From the NCBI GenBank assembly GCA_036250195.1, contig JAVHZZ010000009.1, positions 46,126,324-46,190,323 on the forward strand: DNA of 64,000 nt, in the 5' to 3' direction. A program made the position numbers and the translations under genes. The notes under the pieces were generated by a model that did no database searches, had not been told where the DNA came from, and worked only from the letters and a program-made list of their open reading frames with translations. The first letter of the stretch is position 1, and each line of letters begins with the position of its first letter. Source of the DNA: Mixophyes australis. Lineage: Eukaryota > Chordata > Amphibia > Anura > Limnodynastidae. This document shows positions 53,971 to 64,000 of this stretch, one piece after another.

Positions 53971-54024
53971 TTTGAAATACACAGGAAGGATTACTAGAGA
54001 TGCTCTATTAAAGCTAACATCTTG

Positions 54025-54345
54025 TAAGCATATATCTTTGGGGGAGATGGTGTAAAAAGTCACAAGAATTACGGTAGTATTCTTTCGTTTTCATCACGAG
54101 GTTGAAGAATATACTCTTTGTCCGGGAACTCTGTGGACTTTTATATATACATTGTAGACAATCTGCACTATTACTTCTCTATTTGTTTTATATTTCCATG
54201 AGTCTGATTTTCAGACTATAGGAACTCCATTTGAGGAGAGAGATAAGGGTCATCTATCCAGTGAAGGGAGTACAGAAGTCCCTATCTCCTGTGAGATGTA
54301 AGAAGGTGCGCGCTTAGTGTATGTTAACTGTATTTTATGTTTTAT
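54025..54345 (+). repeat. PLE terminal repeat, 3' copy
   Basis: Inverted partner of 49,160-49,479, ending immediately before the right 14-bp target duplication. I looked for a hammerhead-ribozyme core, as reported in other PLEs, and did not find a convincing one. Confidence 0.93.
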
Positions 54346-54359
54346 AGTTTATGATTATA

Positions 54360-54477
54360 GCTTAAGGGCCCTAAATAATAAGATAACTTTTCCATAATTC
54401 ATATGAACATATGAACCTAGACTCCACAGTCCCTATTCTTTATCATATTAATTAGGGCTAAACTTTCCTGCCTAACA
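54360..54477 (-). repeat. LTR, outer 118 bp
   Basis: Counterpart of 48,466-49,069 on the other side of the PLE. It opens with TGTTAGGC on the minus strand at 54,477. Confidence 0.6.
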
Positions 54478-54658
54478 GGTAATAAGAGAAGAAGTTAAAG
54501 CGGTTTGTTGATGAATATGTTTCGCAAAGACGCGTAGCTTGTCCTACCGTCAGAGCAAAGGCTAATGGCCATTCGACACCCCGCTGCTGTAACCTAATCA
54601 CGACCTTATATGACTCTATCATCATGTGGGGTCTCTTTATATGCCTCAAACGTTTTCC

Positions 54659-55261
54659 TCAGGTATTCTCCCTCCATCTCTCGTAAATGTTATCCATTGT
54701 CCTCCTTCTTGTCTGCGCCCATCTTTGTAACATCCTTTTTCTTTTCGCTTTCTTATAGCTAGTTACACAGCAGACTCCTAGTTTACAAAGTAAATAACAA
54801 ATCAGTAGAATACTCATTATTTTTGCCAGAAAAGTGAGAATTGCAGCAATCCAACCATTCGGACCAGAGAACCAATTAGCTGGATTCATCCATCCAAATG
54901 CTTTTTCCCACCATGTATCATTTACAACATCAGGGTCATAATTAGTTTTTCTAAATTCTTCCTTCAACTTTTCAATCTGGTCTATATAGTATGATATGGT
55001 GTCTTCAGGATTTTCATAGGTGATATTGGGAATGAAATTACAACAGTGTATTCCAAACTCTGTCTCTAATGTAAGACAATATCCTCCTGACTGTGCTGTC
55101 AGATAGTCTAAGACCAATTGGTGTTGTGCAAGCTGCGTTTTTAAAGCTTGTAGTTCTTTACCCACATATCTGAAAGTGTCATCATAGATTTCAGTGATAT
55201 TGTCCAACAAGTTTGCGAACTTTATTATTATATTATATTTGGACGTAGTTCCATGTTCCAA
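54659..55261 (-). pseudogene. Retroviral env, transmembrane part
   Basis: A 200-codon frame shows a heptad-like helical region, a Cys followed ten residues later by a CC pair (longer than the usual C-x6-CC spacing), and a Trp-rich stretch before the membrane ('WMNPANWF'). A membrane span of about 25 residues and a basic cytoplasmic tail complete it. The N-terminal fusion region lies in other frames upstream (55,262-55,600), with stops between. The element is defective. Confidence 0.82.
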
Positions 55262-55603
55262 AACGTATTATATTAGCAAGACCGATTGCTATTTTATGGC
55301 CTTTTGATTTTTCCAATAATGGGACATGTTTCTGTTTTACTATTTTGATTTCCCTTTTTTGAATAGCGTGATGTGTGTGAGGGCCACTTTTAGTGGGTTT
55401 AAAATTTCTGTAATAATTCCTGATGTGATATTATATATGCTGCTGGCACCACTGGTCCCACTGTACAATTACCATATCCGCCATAGGGCAGCCATTTGTA
55501 GGCATGGCTACCGCATAGCAAATAAAGCCCATTTGGCAACAAAGGGGGTGCTGCCATCCATATCCTTTTAATGTTCTGTATTCCCTGTCTTCTCAGGGGG
55601 TGA

Positions 55604-56308
55604 CTATTTACCTACCCTGATCATCGCTTCTTTACACTGTGCTCCTCCCAAATATCTTCTTATAGGAATTACTGGTGTATCTCCCATGCTTTCACCGTAT
55701 TTGGGGGGTCTAATGGTAATACAAAAGGATGTATTCCGATTGAGTACCTTAACTTTTATTCTAGGAGGGGCTTGGAAAGCATATCTGTTCGCATCTTCTG
55801 GGCTGTAAGTGTCATTAAAATCATACGTGACCCATTCTTCCCATTTCATGGGGAGAAACATCCAAGCCATTGTATTTGCTGAAACAGGGGAATCTGACTG
55901 ATTTGTCATTCTACTGATTGACTCGTGCATGTATAAAAATAAGTTCTCTGGATGCCATTTTGGAGGGTTACACCACCTGATGCATATTTCCTCTGGGGGC
56001 GCTCTACAATATTCGCAGATGCATTTGGCAATAGGGGGCAGGTGTTCGGAACCCTCATTTAGCATTTGTCTTTTAACTCTATGGGCGGTCTTGAGTGTTA
56101 ATGTTGGGACCATGGATAAATTTCTGCAACAATCTTTCATGCATTGATTTCTCACTTCTACTATGGGGGGACACATGTATAACCAACATATCTTCACTCT
56201 TTTGAGTGTTTCATATCTCTCTGAGTACAACTGCATTGACCCATTTTCCTGTTCACCTGTAGGACTTATGTTAATTATTGCAACACACAAAAAGATATAA
56301 CATCTCAA
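55604..56308 (-). pseudogene. Retroviral env, surface part
   Basis: A 234-codon minus-strand frame starts with a hydrophobic leader (a possible signal peptide). It contains many Cys residues in pairs and a few N-x-S/T sites, and a basic 'HRVKRQ' stretch about residue 75. It overlaps the end of integrase, the usual env position. The family could not be named from sequence alone. It is followed by stops before the transmembrane part. Confidence 0.75.
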
Positions 56309-57195
56309 TTTTCTGCCGGAGGTTCAATCGTTATTTTGGTCTTTTTGCAATGAGATGCGTGTATCCAGGTGTCTCTTCCAAGAACCTTGACTGATGTGGG
56401 GGTCGTTAACACAACTTGATACGGTCCAGTATATCTGGGTTCAAGGGTTCCCCTTACATGCTTTTTGAGATACATCCAGTCTCCAATTTCCAGTTGGTGA
56501 GGGTTACTCAGGGAACCTGAATCAGGAAGAGATGAGAATACTTGTGCATGCAAATTAGTAAGTTGTTTTGTGAGATACAACATATAACATATACCCTGTT
56601 ACGTTTCCATGCTTATGCTGTAGCTCTTGGGGAAAATAACAACCTGTTTTTGGTACTGACCCGAACAATATTTTATAGGGGCTTAACTTCAGTTTTTTCA
56701 ATGGTGTGGTTCTAACAGCGAATAAGGCTATAGGCAAACATTCTACCTATGTTTTCCCTGTTTCTCTCATGGCTTTCTGGATTTTTAATTTCAATGTACC
56801 ATTTAGCCTCTCTACTCTTCCGCTGGCCTGTGGTCGGTATGGGGGAAACGCCTGAGTGATCTTTAGATCTGACATTATATTCTGCATGACTTCTCCCATA
56901 AAATGAGCTCCTCTGTCTGACTCAATCACTTCAGGAACCCGTATCTGCAGACTATTTCTGCTATCACCTTTTTTGCAGCGTTTTTTGCTGTGGCTTTGCT
57001 AACCGCTCAATTTTCAGGCCATCGACTGACTATGTCAGTACAAACTAAGACATATGCATACGTGCTACATTTGGGTAACTGAATATAGTCAATCTGTAGT
57101 CTTTGGAAGGGGTATTCGGCTCTTGGAGTATTTCCGATTGGTGTTTTTACTCTTTGTCCTGGATTGTTTTCTGCACAGATCCAACACTGCTTCAC
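56305..57195 (-). pseudogene. Retroviral integrase core and C-terminus
   Basis: Separate frames carry 'CWICAENNPG' (zinc pair end), 'FQRLQIDYIQLP' (first catalytic Asp), 'IESDRGAHFMGEVMQ' (second Asp) and 'RPQASGRVERLNGTLK' (catalytic Glu). The C-terminal domain '[17 protein letters not shown]' to 'WIHASHCKK' is of gamma/epsilon type. Stops or frameshifts lie near 57,000, 56,930 and 56,745. The last frame overlaps the start of env by a few bases. Confidence 0.88.
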
Positions 57196-57231
57196 AAAAG
57201 CGTCAGTTGCTGTATGGATGCCTGGTGCTAT

Positions 57232-58149
57232 CTAATGTTGAAGTATTTGTGCTGCTGTCTGTCCCTTGCCTTTATGGTCCAGACCATGTGCTATTTGTAT
57301 CATAGGAGTATATAAGGCTCGTGGCAGGCAAACAAGGTTTTCCTTGGTCCAGAGGCCTGTACATGATCCCTTAGCTCCACGTTTTTCCCAACTGGCATGC
57401 TCCAATGGTCCTGTTTGTTTCTGCATCTTTGCCAGGTCTTTTGTCGTGACTTCTTCTTGTGAGTTTTGCACAGAGGATTCTATGTTTAAGACATACAATG
57501 ATTGCACAATGGGTTTTAGTGTTGCTTCTTTGGTCATCTTGTCCGCAAAGGCATTGCCTTTTCCTTCTTGCATCTGTTCTTTGGTGTGGGCAGCAACTTT
57601 TATGATGCCTGCTTTGATTGGTAGTTCCAATGCTCTTGTCAGTCTTTCTATTAAGGCAGCATTTTGAATAGTCGTGCTTGTTGCTGTCCTGAAATGTCTG
57701 CTTTTTTTTTCAGATGTTAGCATAGTCCAAGGCTGTTCCCCATATCTTGAGTCAGTATATATGTTTACTGTTTCACCTTCCGCAATTTCCAGTGCTCTTA
57801 ATACTGCCATTAACTCCGCAGCTTGTGCTGAGGTACCCGGGGGAAGTGGTTCTGCCTCCATGACATCATACAGCGTAACGATTGCATATCCTGCATTTTT
57901 TATTCCATCAACATAATAGCTAGAGCAATCAGTGAAAAAAGAAAAATTTGGGTTACTTATTGGCTGATCAGTTAAATGCGTCGCATACGCTCTTTCCAGA
58001 TCCATTAATGCCACACAATCATGCTCATGTTCCTGATGTTCCTTGTTGTCCTCATCATCCACGGCACTCAGATCTGTCCATTGCCCATTCTGTTCCCAGT
58101 CTTCATGCTCCAGTCTCCCTGCTCCAGTCTCCCTATTCTTGAATAGCAA
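57232..58149 (-). pseudogene. Retroviral RNase H and integrase N-terminal region
   Basis: The frame contains 'FFTDCSSYYVDG' (the first catalytic Asp kept), 'SAQAAELMAVLRALE' (catalytic Glu) and 'VNIYTDSRYG' (catalytic Asp). A His-Thr stretch 'VAAHTKEQ' follows. It then runs into a linker and a zinc-region-like part with 'HGLDHKGKGQTA'. This frame is open for 305 codons although RT and integrase are broken. Activity is not implied. Confidence 0.88.
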
Positions 58150-58415
58150 GATTCATACAATAATGGTAGAAGCATTGCTGGGTTTAAGACTGTACACCGT
58201 TTTATGGTGAGGTTTGATGAGCTGAGAAGTGCCACTTCGTATTTTGTTAATCTGGCGCTGGAGATATGTCTTGTGGTTGCTTGATGTAGTATTTCCATGA
58301 CTGCATGTGGAACTTAAATGGTGAGTGATCCAAAACAATATCCGCACATTTGTCCTTCAATATGGCTGCTGCCGCCACTGACTTGATGCAGGTTGGTAAT
58401 GCCAATACAATGAGG

Positions 58416-58975
58416 TCAAGCATTGTTGAATAGTAGGCTAATGGTCTCTGCTTTTTTCCCATGTTCTTGCGTAAGGACTACCAAAGCATGCCCTTTGTGT
58501 TCATGGCAAAATAACAAAAACTGTTTGTCATAATTAGGTAATCCTAGTGCTGGTGCAGAGCATATAGCTTTCTTTAATAGCTTGAAGTGCTTCTTTTCTC
58601 TCTTGATAATTGGCATCACTAAAGGTTTCTCCTTTTTTTAATCAGGTTGCATGATTAATGAGGCTCCTGGTAGCCACTCTCTGACGTAACTCACTATTCC
58701 CAACAGTCCTCTGATTTGTCTTTGTGTTTCAGGTACTTTTGCCTCCATTATCACCTTTATTCTTTCTGGTGTGAGGTGTTTCATCCCTTGAGAGATGCAA
58801 TGTCCCAAAAATGTTACTGTCTCACGAACTTCTTGTATTTTATTTTTAGAGACTCTACAATTCTCTTCTGCCAAGAAAATTAACAGGTGTTCAGTCTCTT
58901 GTTGGCATTCTTCCATGCCTTTTACTGCAAGGAGTAAATTGTCCACATATTGCAATAGTTGTGTCTTTTCCGGGT
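58416..58975 (-). pseudogene. Retroviral reverse transcriptase, C-terminal part
   Basis: The catalytic box is 'LQYVDNLLLA' (about 58,925-58,955), with the second Asp of YVDD changed to Asn, so it is inactive. 'TVTFLGHCISQG' and 'RQIRGLLGIVSYVREWLP' follow, then a frame change near 58,620-58,640 into the connection region. The N-terminal fingers are missing. Confidence 0.85.
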
Positions 58976-59049
58976 AAAGTGGGGTCCATTTCTCGTATGA
59001 TTAAGGCTTTATCTGGGATGTGGGTTTAAGGTATTCAGCCCTCACTGGT

Positions 59050-59917
59050 GTCGAAGTCGTATAATTAAATGAACGAAAGTATATTGGTTAATATTGTTTT
59101 ATTGGCCGATTGCACTCAGTATGCCATGCTACACGTGGCATACGGCGATCGCACGGTAAAATACGCACACACACACTCGCATGACAACATTTAGTTATTT
59201 ATGTAATTCATATTCATATTGGATCCATTACACAGTAATTTATGAGCAGACAGTATTTGGTTTATTATTAGTTTATATATTATGATTATATGTACACTTT
59301 AGTGTTATCTAAGGTTCAGGTTATGGGAAATGTTTCATGTCTGATATCATACTAATCCCCTATTCATCAGCAGCTGTCCGGTTCCATCGCCGAAGAGATC
59401 GCATATTGCATACTCTAGTTATTGATGTTAGGGAATAAATAGCCAGAGTGATATCAGAATGTGAAATGCTAATGAATTCATTGTAACTGGAGCACATCCA
59501 CTGGAGAGACGACCCCCACCTTTGGATTCCTTAGATTGAATCAGCCTATGACCTGTTTACCCTGGACCCACCCAACATCTGGACCTATAGAAACAAGCTA
59601 CATCATCTCATTATTGTTCGCTCTGTAACACTGTACTGTATATATATTCATAGCTGCACCCCCACTGGCATCAGACTTCACTGATCACAGTATTCAAAGG
59701 TGAATCACTGTCCAGGGGTGCCTGTGGTTAGCACAGCATAGCGCAAGCGGTATGTATTTATCTTTTGGTATTGGATGTACTGTACTGTATTATATTACAA
59801 TCATGTATTGAACTGTTAACTTTTTACATCTGCTAAAATAAATCACTTTGTGCGTTAGAAACACAATACAATCGCTTGGGCAATGCTTATTTGAAAACGA
59901 TAGAATTACTTTAATAA
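59050..59917 (+). repeat. LTR (boundaries approximate) of the plus-strand retroviral element
   Basis: TATATATA at 59,639-59,646 and AATAAA at 59,837-59,842 are spaced as promoter and polyadenylation signal of an LTR. A primer-binding site starts at 59,920. The left boundary is unclear: 59,040-59,330 also has features readable on the minus strand (an AATAAAAC in 'GGCCAATAAAAC'), so two LTRs may abut here. Confidence 0.55.
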
Positions 59918-59919
59918 TT

Positions 59920-59937
59920 TGGGGGCTCTTGAGTTAG
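59920..59937 (+). other. Candidate primer-binding site, tRNA-Pro type
   Basis: TGGGGGCTC at the start matches the first nine bases of the proline-tRNA primer site used by many gamma-like retroviruses. The remaining nine bases do not match well, so it is either decayed or uses another tRNA. Confidence 0.5.
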
Positions 59938-60529
59938 GAGGTTACGTTGCCGGAAGGTATGCAACACTGACGGAATTCGGTTCCTCAACAAAGGGTGGAT
60001 ATTGACGGACGCGTCTCATACGGGAAAGAACGCAATGTGTTCAAAACCTGTTTTCCATTTTGTGTTGAGAAGCCGAATGTCCGCAGTTGCGTAATCTGAA
60101 GGAATGCTAACTAGAATCTAGGGATAAGAAAGAAAAATGTTTCTTTTTATTGTCGTTTTGCGTTTTAAAGGGTATTGCATTGCCTAGTGTATGTGTGCTT
60201 CCTGTTTAGCGTGTATGAACTTCCGTTATTGTTACCACGTGTTTAAACAATCATGTTCATAGTCTGTTATATAAGCATTTGTTAAGACCTCTGTAAAACT
60301 ACCATTGTTTGGGAAAATCTATTTTCTGTGCAGAAAACAAAAGGTTGTATGTGAATGGTATGCATAAAGATAAGAGAAAAGTTTGCATACTGTTGAAAAG
60401 AGATAGATAAGGGAAGAATTTGCATACTGCTGAAGACAGACAAAGAGGTGATTTACTATTGAAAAGACAGAGATATTGGTTGCTGCCTGACCAGGGGGAC
60501 TGGATGGTTGTGTTTGAAATAAGAATACT

Positions 60530-60900
60530 ATTATAGGTAGTATGTGGATTTTTTATGTAACATACAGTGCAGTTTAATATGGTAGTATGTGGATTTTTAT
60601 GTAGCATAAGGTGTTATAGGTAGTATACAGGGTAAACGGTGATATGGTAGTATGTGGATTTTTTATGTAACATACTGTGCAATTTAATAGGTAGTATGTG
60701 GATTTTTTATGTAACATACTGTGCAATTTAATAGGTAGTATGTAGATTTTTATGTAGCATATGGTGTTATAGGTAATATACGGTATTCTAAGCTGTATAT
60801 GGTGTGGGTTTTATGGTAGTATGTGGATTTCTATGTAGCATACGGTGTATTGAAGAAGTACGTGATTTGAATAAGTAGTATACAGGGTATACGGTGAAAA
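60530..60900 (+). repeat. Tandem repeat in the retroviral leader, unit about 45 bp
   Basis: The phrase GTAGTATGTGGATTTTTTAT followed by GTAACATAC recurs about six times, with a shorter related form using GTAGCATA. It lies between the primer-binding site and gag. Confidence 0.85.
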
Positions 60901-61094
60901 CAGATTTTGTGGTAGAGTCAAGGGTATCGAGGAGCTGATAGCCCTTTAGTCCGCAATGATATTTCTGTGTTGGGAGGTGTGTGGGTGTAGCCTGTGAAAC
61001 CATCCACGGATAAAAATCTCTAGTAGGTTCTGTTTGAAAGGAGAACAGGTAAAAAGTCTTTTTGCGTAGTGTTGAGAAATAGGTTGTTTTCATA

Positions 61095-62663
61095 ATGGTT
61101 GCGAAGCAAACGCTAGAGAGAGTTTGTGTTGTGTTGCCTAATGAATGGCCGGTTAGTTCAGCAAGATTTCTCATGCTTAATAAATATGGTGCATATGCAA
61201 CGGCATATTGCGACAAGTGGGTCAAAATGACCAAGGATTGTGAAAGACCTTTCCCAAACATGAGTAGTTTTGAGTCAGAGGTGTTAAATATTGTTAGAAA
61301 TAAAGTGCGGTTGATTAAATCAACAAAAATGAGAATTAAACATGAGGATTGTTTAAAATTTAAAATTGTGACAAATGGAAAGCAACACGTGGCAGAGCAG
61401 CGAGTGCACAGCGGAAGTAGGCGTGGCGAAAAACGCACGCACAGCGGAAGTGAGCGTTGAGAAACGTGGAGAACTAAGCGCACGTGCGCCCTAGCAGCCG
61501 GATGTGATTGAGGTGATAAGTACAGCTAATGCCAAAAATGTTAAGAATGTAACCAGTAACTTGTATTCTATAATTTACGTTAAGCATAAGCTATCAAGGG
61601 AACAAGGTGAACCCACCGTCATTTCGGCCACTGCCCATGCTGGTAAAATGCATGAAGCACCACATGGACAAGGAAAGGGAACGGTTCCACCAGCAGGGGC
61701 AGCGGCTGAAATCGGTGAGAATAATGTAGAGATTAATAGAAGGGGAGACATCCATTATACTGCAACAGCAATTCCAGCAACTAGTTCAGAATGTAGTGAT
61801 TTAGTAGGTTTGCATCCTGTCCGCACAATAGCAGTTCCCAATGGGAAGGCAGACAGAGATGGCGTAGTTCCTATAAGACATGTAGAAATGCATTGTCCAC
61901 GGACTAGATCTGAACTGCGTGCAATTATATCTGAGTTCCCAGACCCAATGAAAGATTTAGCCAAGTGTCAGAAATTTGTTAGCGATTTAGATTATGCACA
62001 TGAGCCAACTAATAAAGACTGGCGAGTGGTGTTTAAGCGTGTCTACCTCTCGGTACTGATATACAAAAGTTTATTAAGGATTGTATGTTGGAGGAAGAGA
62101 AGTCCTTAACAGATGATGATAATCAGGAAAATATTAAACGCATAATCTCTCAGTTGGCCTTATACTTTCCGGTGGTAGTAGACTGGAGTAAAATTTTCAC
62201 TATCAAACAACAGGATAGTGAAAATGCAGTGGACTATTTTTCTAGAGCTCTGATAGCGATGGCCAAATACACTGGGTTATCAGACATAAAGGATAATGTA
62301 CACTACAGGGAGGTTGCTATTTCAGTTCTAATGGATGGCCTCAGAGAAAATTTGAAAACAAGGGTGCAAACTTCATTACCGAACTGGAGAGGGATCACTG
62401 TAGATGCTCTCAGGGAGTCAGCTATAGAACATGATAAGAATATAAATAAACAGAAAGAGACAATAAGTCATAGGTTAATGATGGTGAGTATCCAAGCACT
62501 AGAGGGATGGCACACACAACCACAGCATAATAACACCTGGTTTAAGGAAAAGAAACAACATGAGTTAAGGAAGTGTTTTAGATGCACTAAAACGGGACAC
62601 CAAGCAAAGGACTGTACAATGACAAGAGCGGAAGCAAAGAGACTTGGCCCATCTAAGGGGTAA
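61095..62663 (+). pseudogene. Retroviral gag in three overlapping frames
   Basis: The first frame (61,095-61,460) is a basic matrix-like segment with Ser/Arg-rich repeats at its end. The second (61,504-62,109) leads into a capsid-like segment ('HCPRTRSELRAIISEFPDP'). The third (62,085-62,663) holds the rest of capsid and a CCHC knuckle 'CFRCTKTGHQAKDC'. Frameshifts between them disable the gene. No protease or RT follows. The order matrix, capsid, knuckle supports gag, although sequence similarity to known families is limited. Confidence 0.75.
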
Positions 62664-63576
62664 TCACACAGACACCCACAGAGATGGCGCACACAATTCT
62701 CAGAGACTTCTCAACAGTTTCCTGAGCACCTCATAGCAGCCAATGCCTTGGGGGAGAACCATAGCCAACCCTAGAGGTTAGGTCAGACCTGTAGTCCTAC
62801 AACCAGGTGGGGTTTAAACTGTGGTAAGTATTAGTGTGCAGGGAATGGGATTTAAAAAGTAATCTGTGTTGATTTTGTTTGTTTGTTTTATGTTGTCTAA
62901 TGCTTGTTTTCCCAATCGCTGGCCGATGGTAAAGAATGGAAATGTTTGTTTTGTTTGCTGTTTTGAGATAACTATCTTGTTTCCCTTTACAGATAAAGGG
63001 TTAACAGAAGAAATATAGACTTGGTGTTTAAAGGGGTGAGGTAGAGGAATAGAAAGATTACTCTTGAAAGACTAATTTAACAATGGATCATTGGTACACT
63101 CTTTGTTTCAGGCTGCAGTGACTCATGATAATTTGTTTGGCTGAGAATCATTATCCAAAAAAATGAAGTATGTACATACTTTTCTCCAAAAATATCGTTT
63201 TATGTATCTCAGATGAGTCATTAAGAGTTAACTTCTATATTTCTCTGCCATAAGTTAGAAAGTCCGTTGAAAAGGTATGTAGTCAATGTGATACCGAGTT
63301 CTAAATGAACAAATGACGGACGACACTGGATTGCACGGTTGGTTTAAGACCCCCTAGTCAAGTATGGGGAGGGGTCATAGTTTAGCGAATAGCTAAGGGG
63401 ATTAGTGGAATGAATACAGCCATTTTCCCATAGAGTCCAATCTAGTTGTCATTTTTTTTCTTTTTTTTAGAATCTCCCTTTCTGCATGTATGTTTGTTTT
63501 CAAACCTTTGTATTCAAATCTTTGTATTCCTATTATTCATTGCTTTCTTATTTCTCATTCTTTAAATCTATGCTAG
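62664..63576. other. Unassigned DNA after gag
   Basis: Nothing like a protease or RT appears in the next kilobase on the plus strand. The sequence is A/T- and G/T-rich with no clear repeat. The retroviral element is either truncated here or replaced. Confidence 0.5.
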
Positions 63577-63615
<39 letters not shown>

Positions 63616-63616
63616 G
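63577..63616 (+). repeat. (CT)n microsatellite
   Basis: A nearly uninterrupted TC run with one or two interruptions. The minus-strand frame through it ends in Arg-Glu repeats and is not a gene. Confidence 0.95.
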
Positions 63617-64000
63617 CTCTGGTAGAGATAAAAAACAGACACAGTCTCATCAATGGGGTTAAGACATATTTTTTTACATAAGACAAATTCAGGGATACAC
63701 ACTAGATTGACATGAGTCACAGAAACAGTCAGGGGTTTTGTTTTCATGCGTATAGAACCTGCTGATTTTAAGCAGAAAGGTTCTGTTGTGGAAATACGAT
63801 TCATGTTTAATAGGTTGCATATCTGTTTGTTTTTTTTGGGGTTTTTTTTTTTCTCGTTGTTCGTGCCTTCTGTACAAAAATGTGCCTTTATATGGATGCA
63901 CAAAGGGTGAAGACAGGAGATTGCTAGAGGATAGGCATACAGATATGCATCTCTGTGTAGAACATTGGAGTAGGATTTTTACCACAAGATACAACATAAT

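Larger units (their letters stand above)
49056..54359 (+). mobile_element. Penelope-like element with 14-bp target duplication
   Basis: AGTTTATGATTATA occurs at 49,056-49,069 and 54,346-54,359, directly flanking the element (49,070-54,345). Inside, a copy of the 3' terminal repeat (54,025-54,345) appears inverted near the 5' end (49,160-49,479). The single long ORF encodes RT plus GIY-YIG. Long target duplications and inverted or truncated terminal repeats are known features of PLEs. The segment 49,480-50,994 is foreign-looking. The element sits inside an LTR. Confidence 0.93.
54478..59010 (-). mobile_element. Endogenous retroviral pol-env segment
   Basis: Minus-strand order is RT (from 59,010), RNase H, integrase, then env surface and transmembrane parts, followed by a candidate LTR. 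Gag, protease and the first part of RT are absent. Motif wording in RNase H and integrase is like gamma- and epsilon-type retroviruses. All genes are broken. The element stops abruptly near 59,010-59,035, where plus-strand LTR-like DNA begins. Confidence 0.85.

Noticed and set aside
57266..57667. 133-codon plus-strand frame opposite the retroviral RNase H
   Set aside because: Antisense shadow of the RNase H frame, rich in Cys and Phe without any domain pattern.
48466..59917. One single inverted provirus joining pol-env (minus) and gag (plus)
   Set aside because: The candidate LTRs on the two sides have different termini and no visible similarity, so a single origin is not supported by what I can see. 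It is kept only as an open question in the findings.

Overview
The window looks like vertebrate nuclear DNA, most likely from a frog or toad. That placement is inference. It rests on the mix of mobile elements: L2 and Tx1-like LINEs, a V-SINE, Harbinger-type MITEs and a Harbinger Myb-like gene, Ty3/Gypsy chromoviruses, a Penelope-like element (PLE) with a GIY-YIG endonuclease, and retroviral gag, pol and env relics. I found no host protein-coding exon, tRNA, rRNA or CRISPR array that I could support. Nearly every coding signal belongs to a transposable element, and almost all of these are broken.

Layout, left half. 1-3,127: an L2 3' end and a decayed L1-like LINE that carries a 33-bp LINE/SINE-tail insertion with a target duplication. 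3,128-14,630: mostly unassigned DNA with minisatellites, microsatellites and palindromic MITEs. 14,636-21,877: more MITEs, a 681-bp palindrome, a 31-bp minisatellite and a 2.4-kb long inverted repeat. 22,100-32,330: a minus-strand Gypsy element (Gypsy-A) split by an LTR fragment that itself carries a MITE, by a plus-strand L2 LINE with a MITE beside it, by a V-SINE and by an A/C-rich repeat block.

Right half. 33,820-35,064: the 5' part of a Harbinger element with a promoter and a broken Myb-like exon. 35,065-38,640: a PLE-like fragment, then a plus-strand Gypsy (Gypsy-B) carrying a palindromic MITE that itself holds a solo LTR. 39,060-48,465: a minus-strand Tx1-like LINE split by a structurally complete chromovirus (Gypsy-C, 40,984-46,569) with both LTRs and a 5-bp target duplication. 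48,466-54,477: an LTR split by a young PLE (14-bp target duplication) whose RT plus GIY-YIG frame has a single stop. 54,478-59,010: retroviral pol and env on the minus strand. About 59,050-62,663: an LTR, primer-binding site and gag of a retroviral element on the plus strand.

The window is best read as a stratified graveyard of nested insertions, with up to three layers resolvable from the sequence. The most unusual points are the near-intact PLE with inverted terminal repeats and a replaced N-terminus, the two long palindromes that each abut a (TA)n tract, the tail sharing between the L2 LINE and the V-SINE, and the subterminal GCCGCC motifs of the Harbinger element. Nothing I can see amounts to a clearly new biological system. 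Boundaries without a target duplication are approximate.
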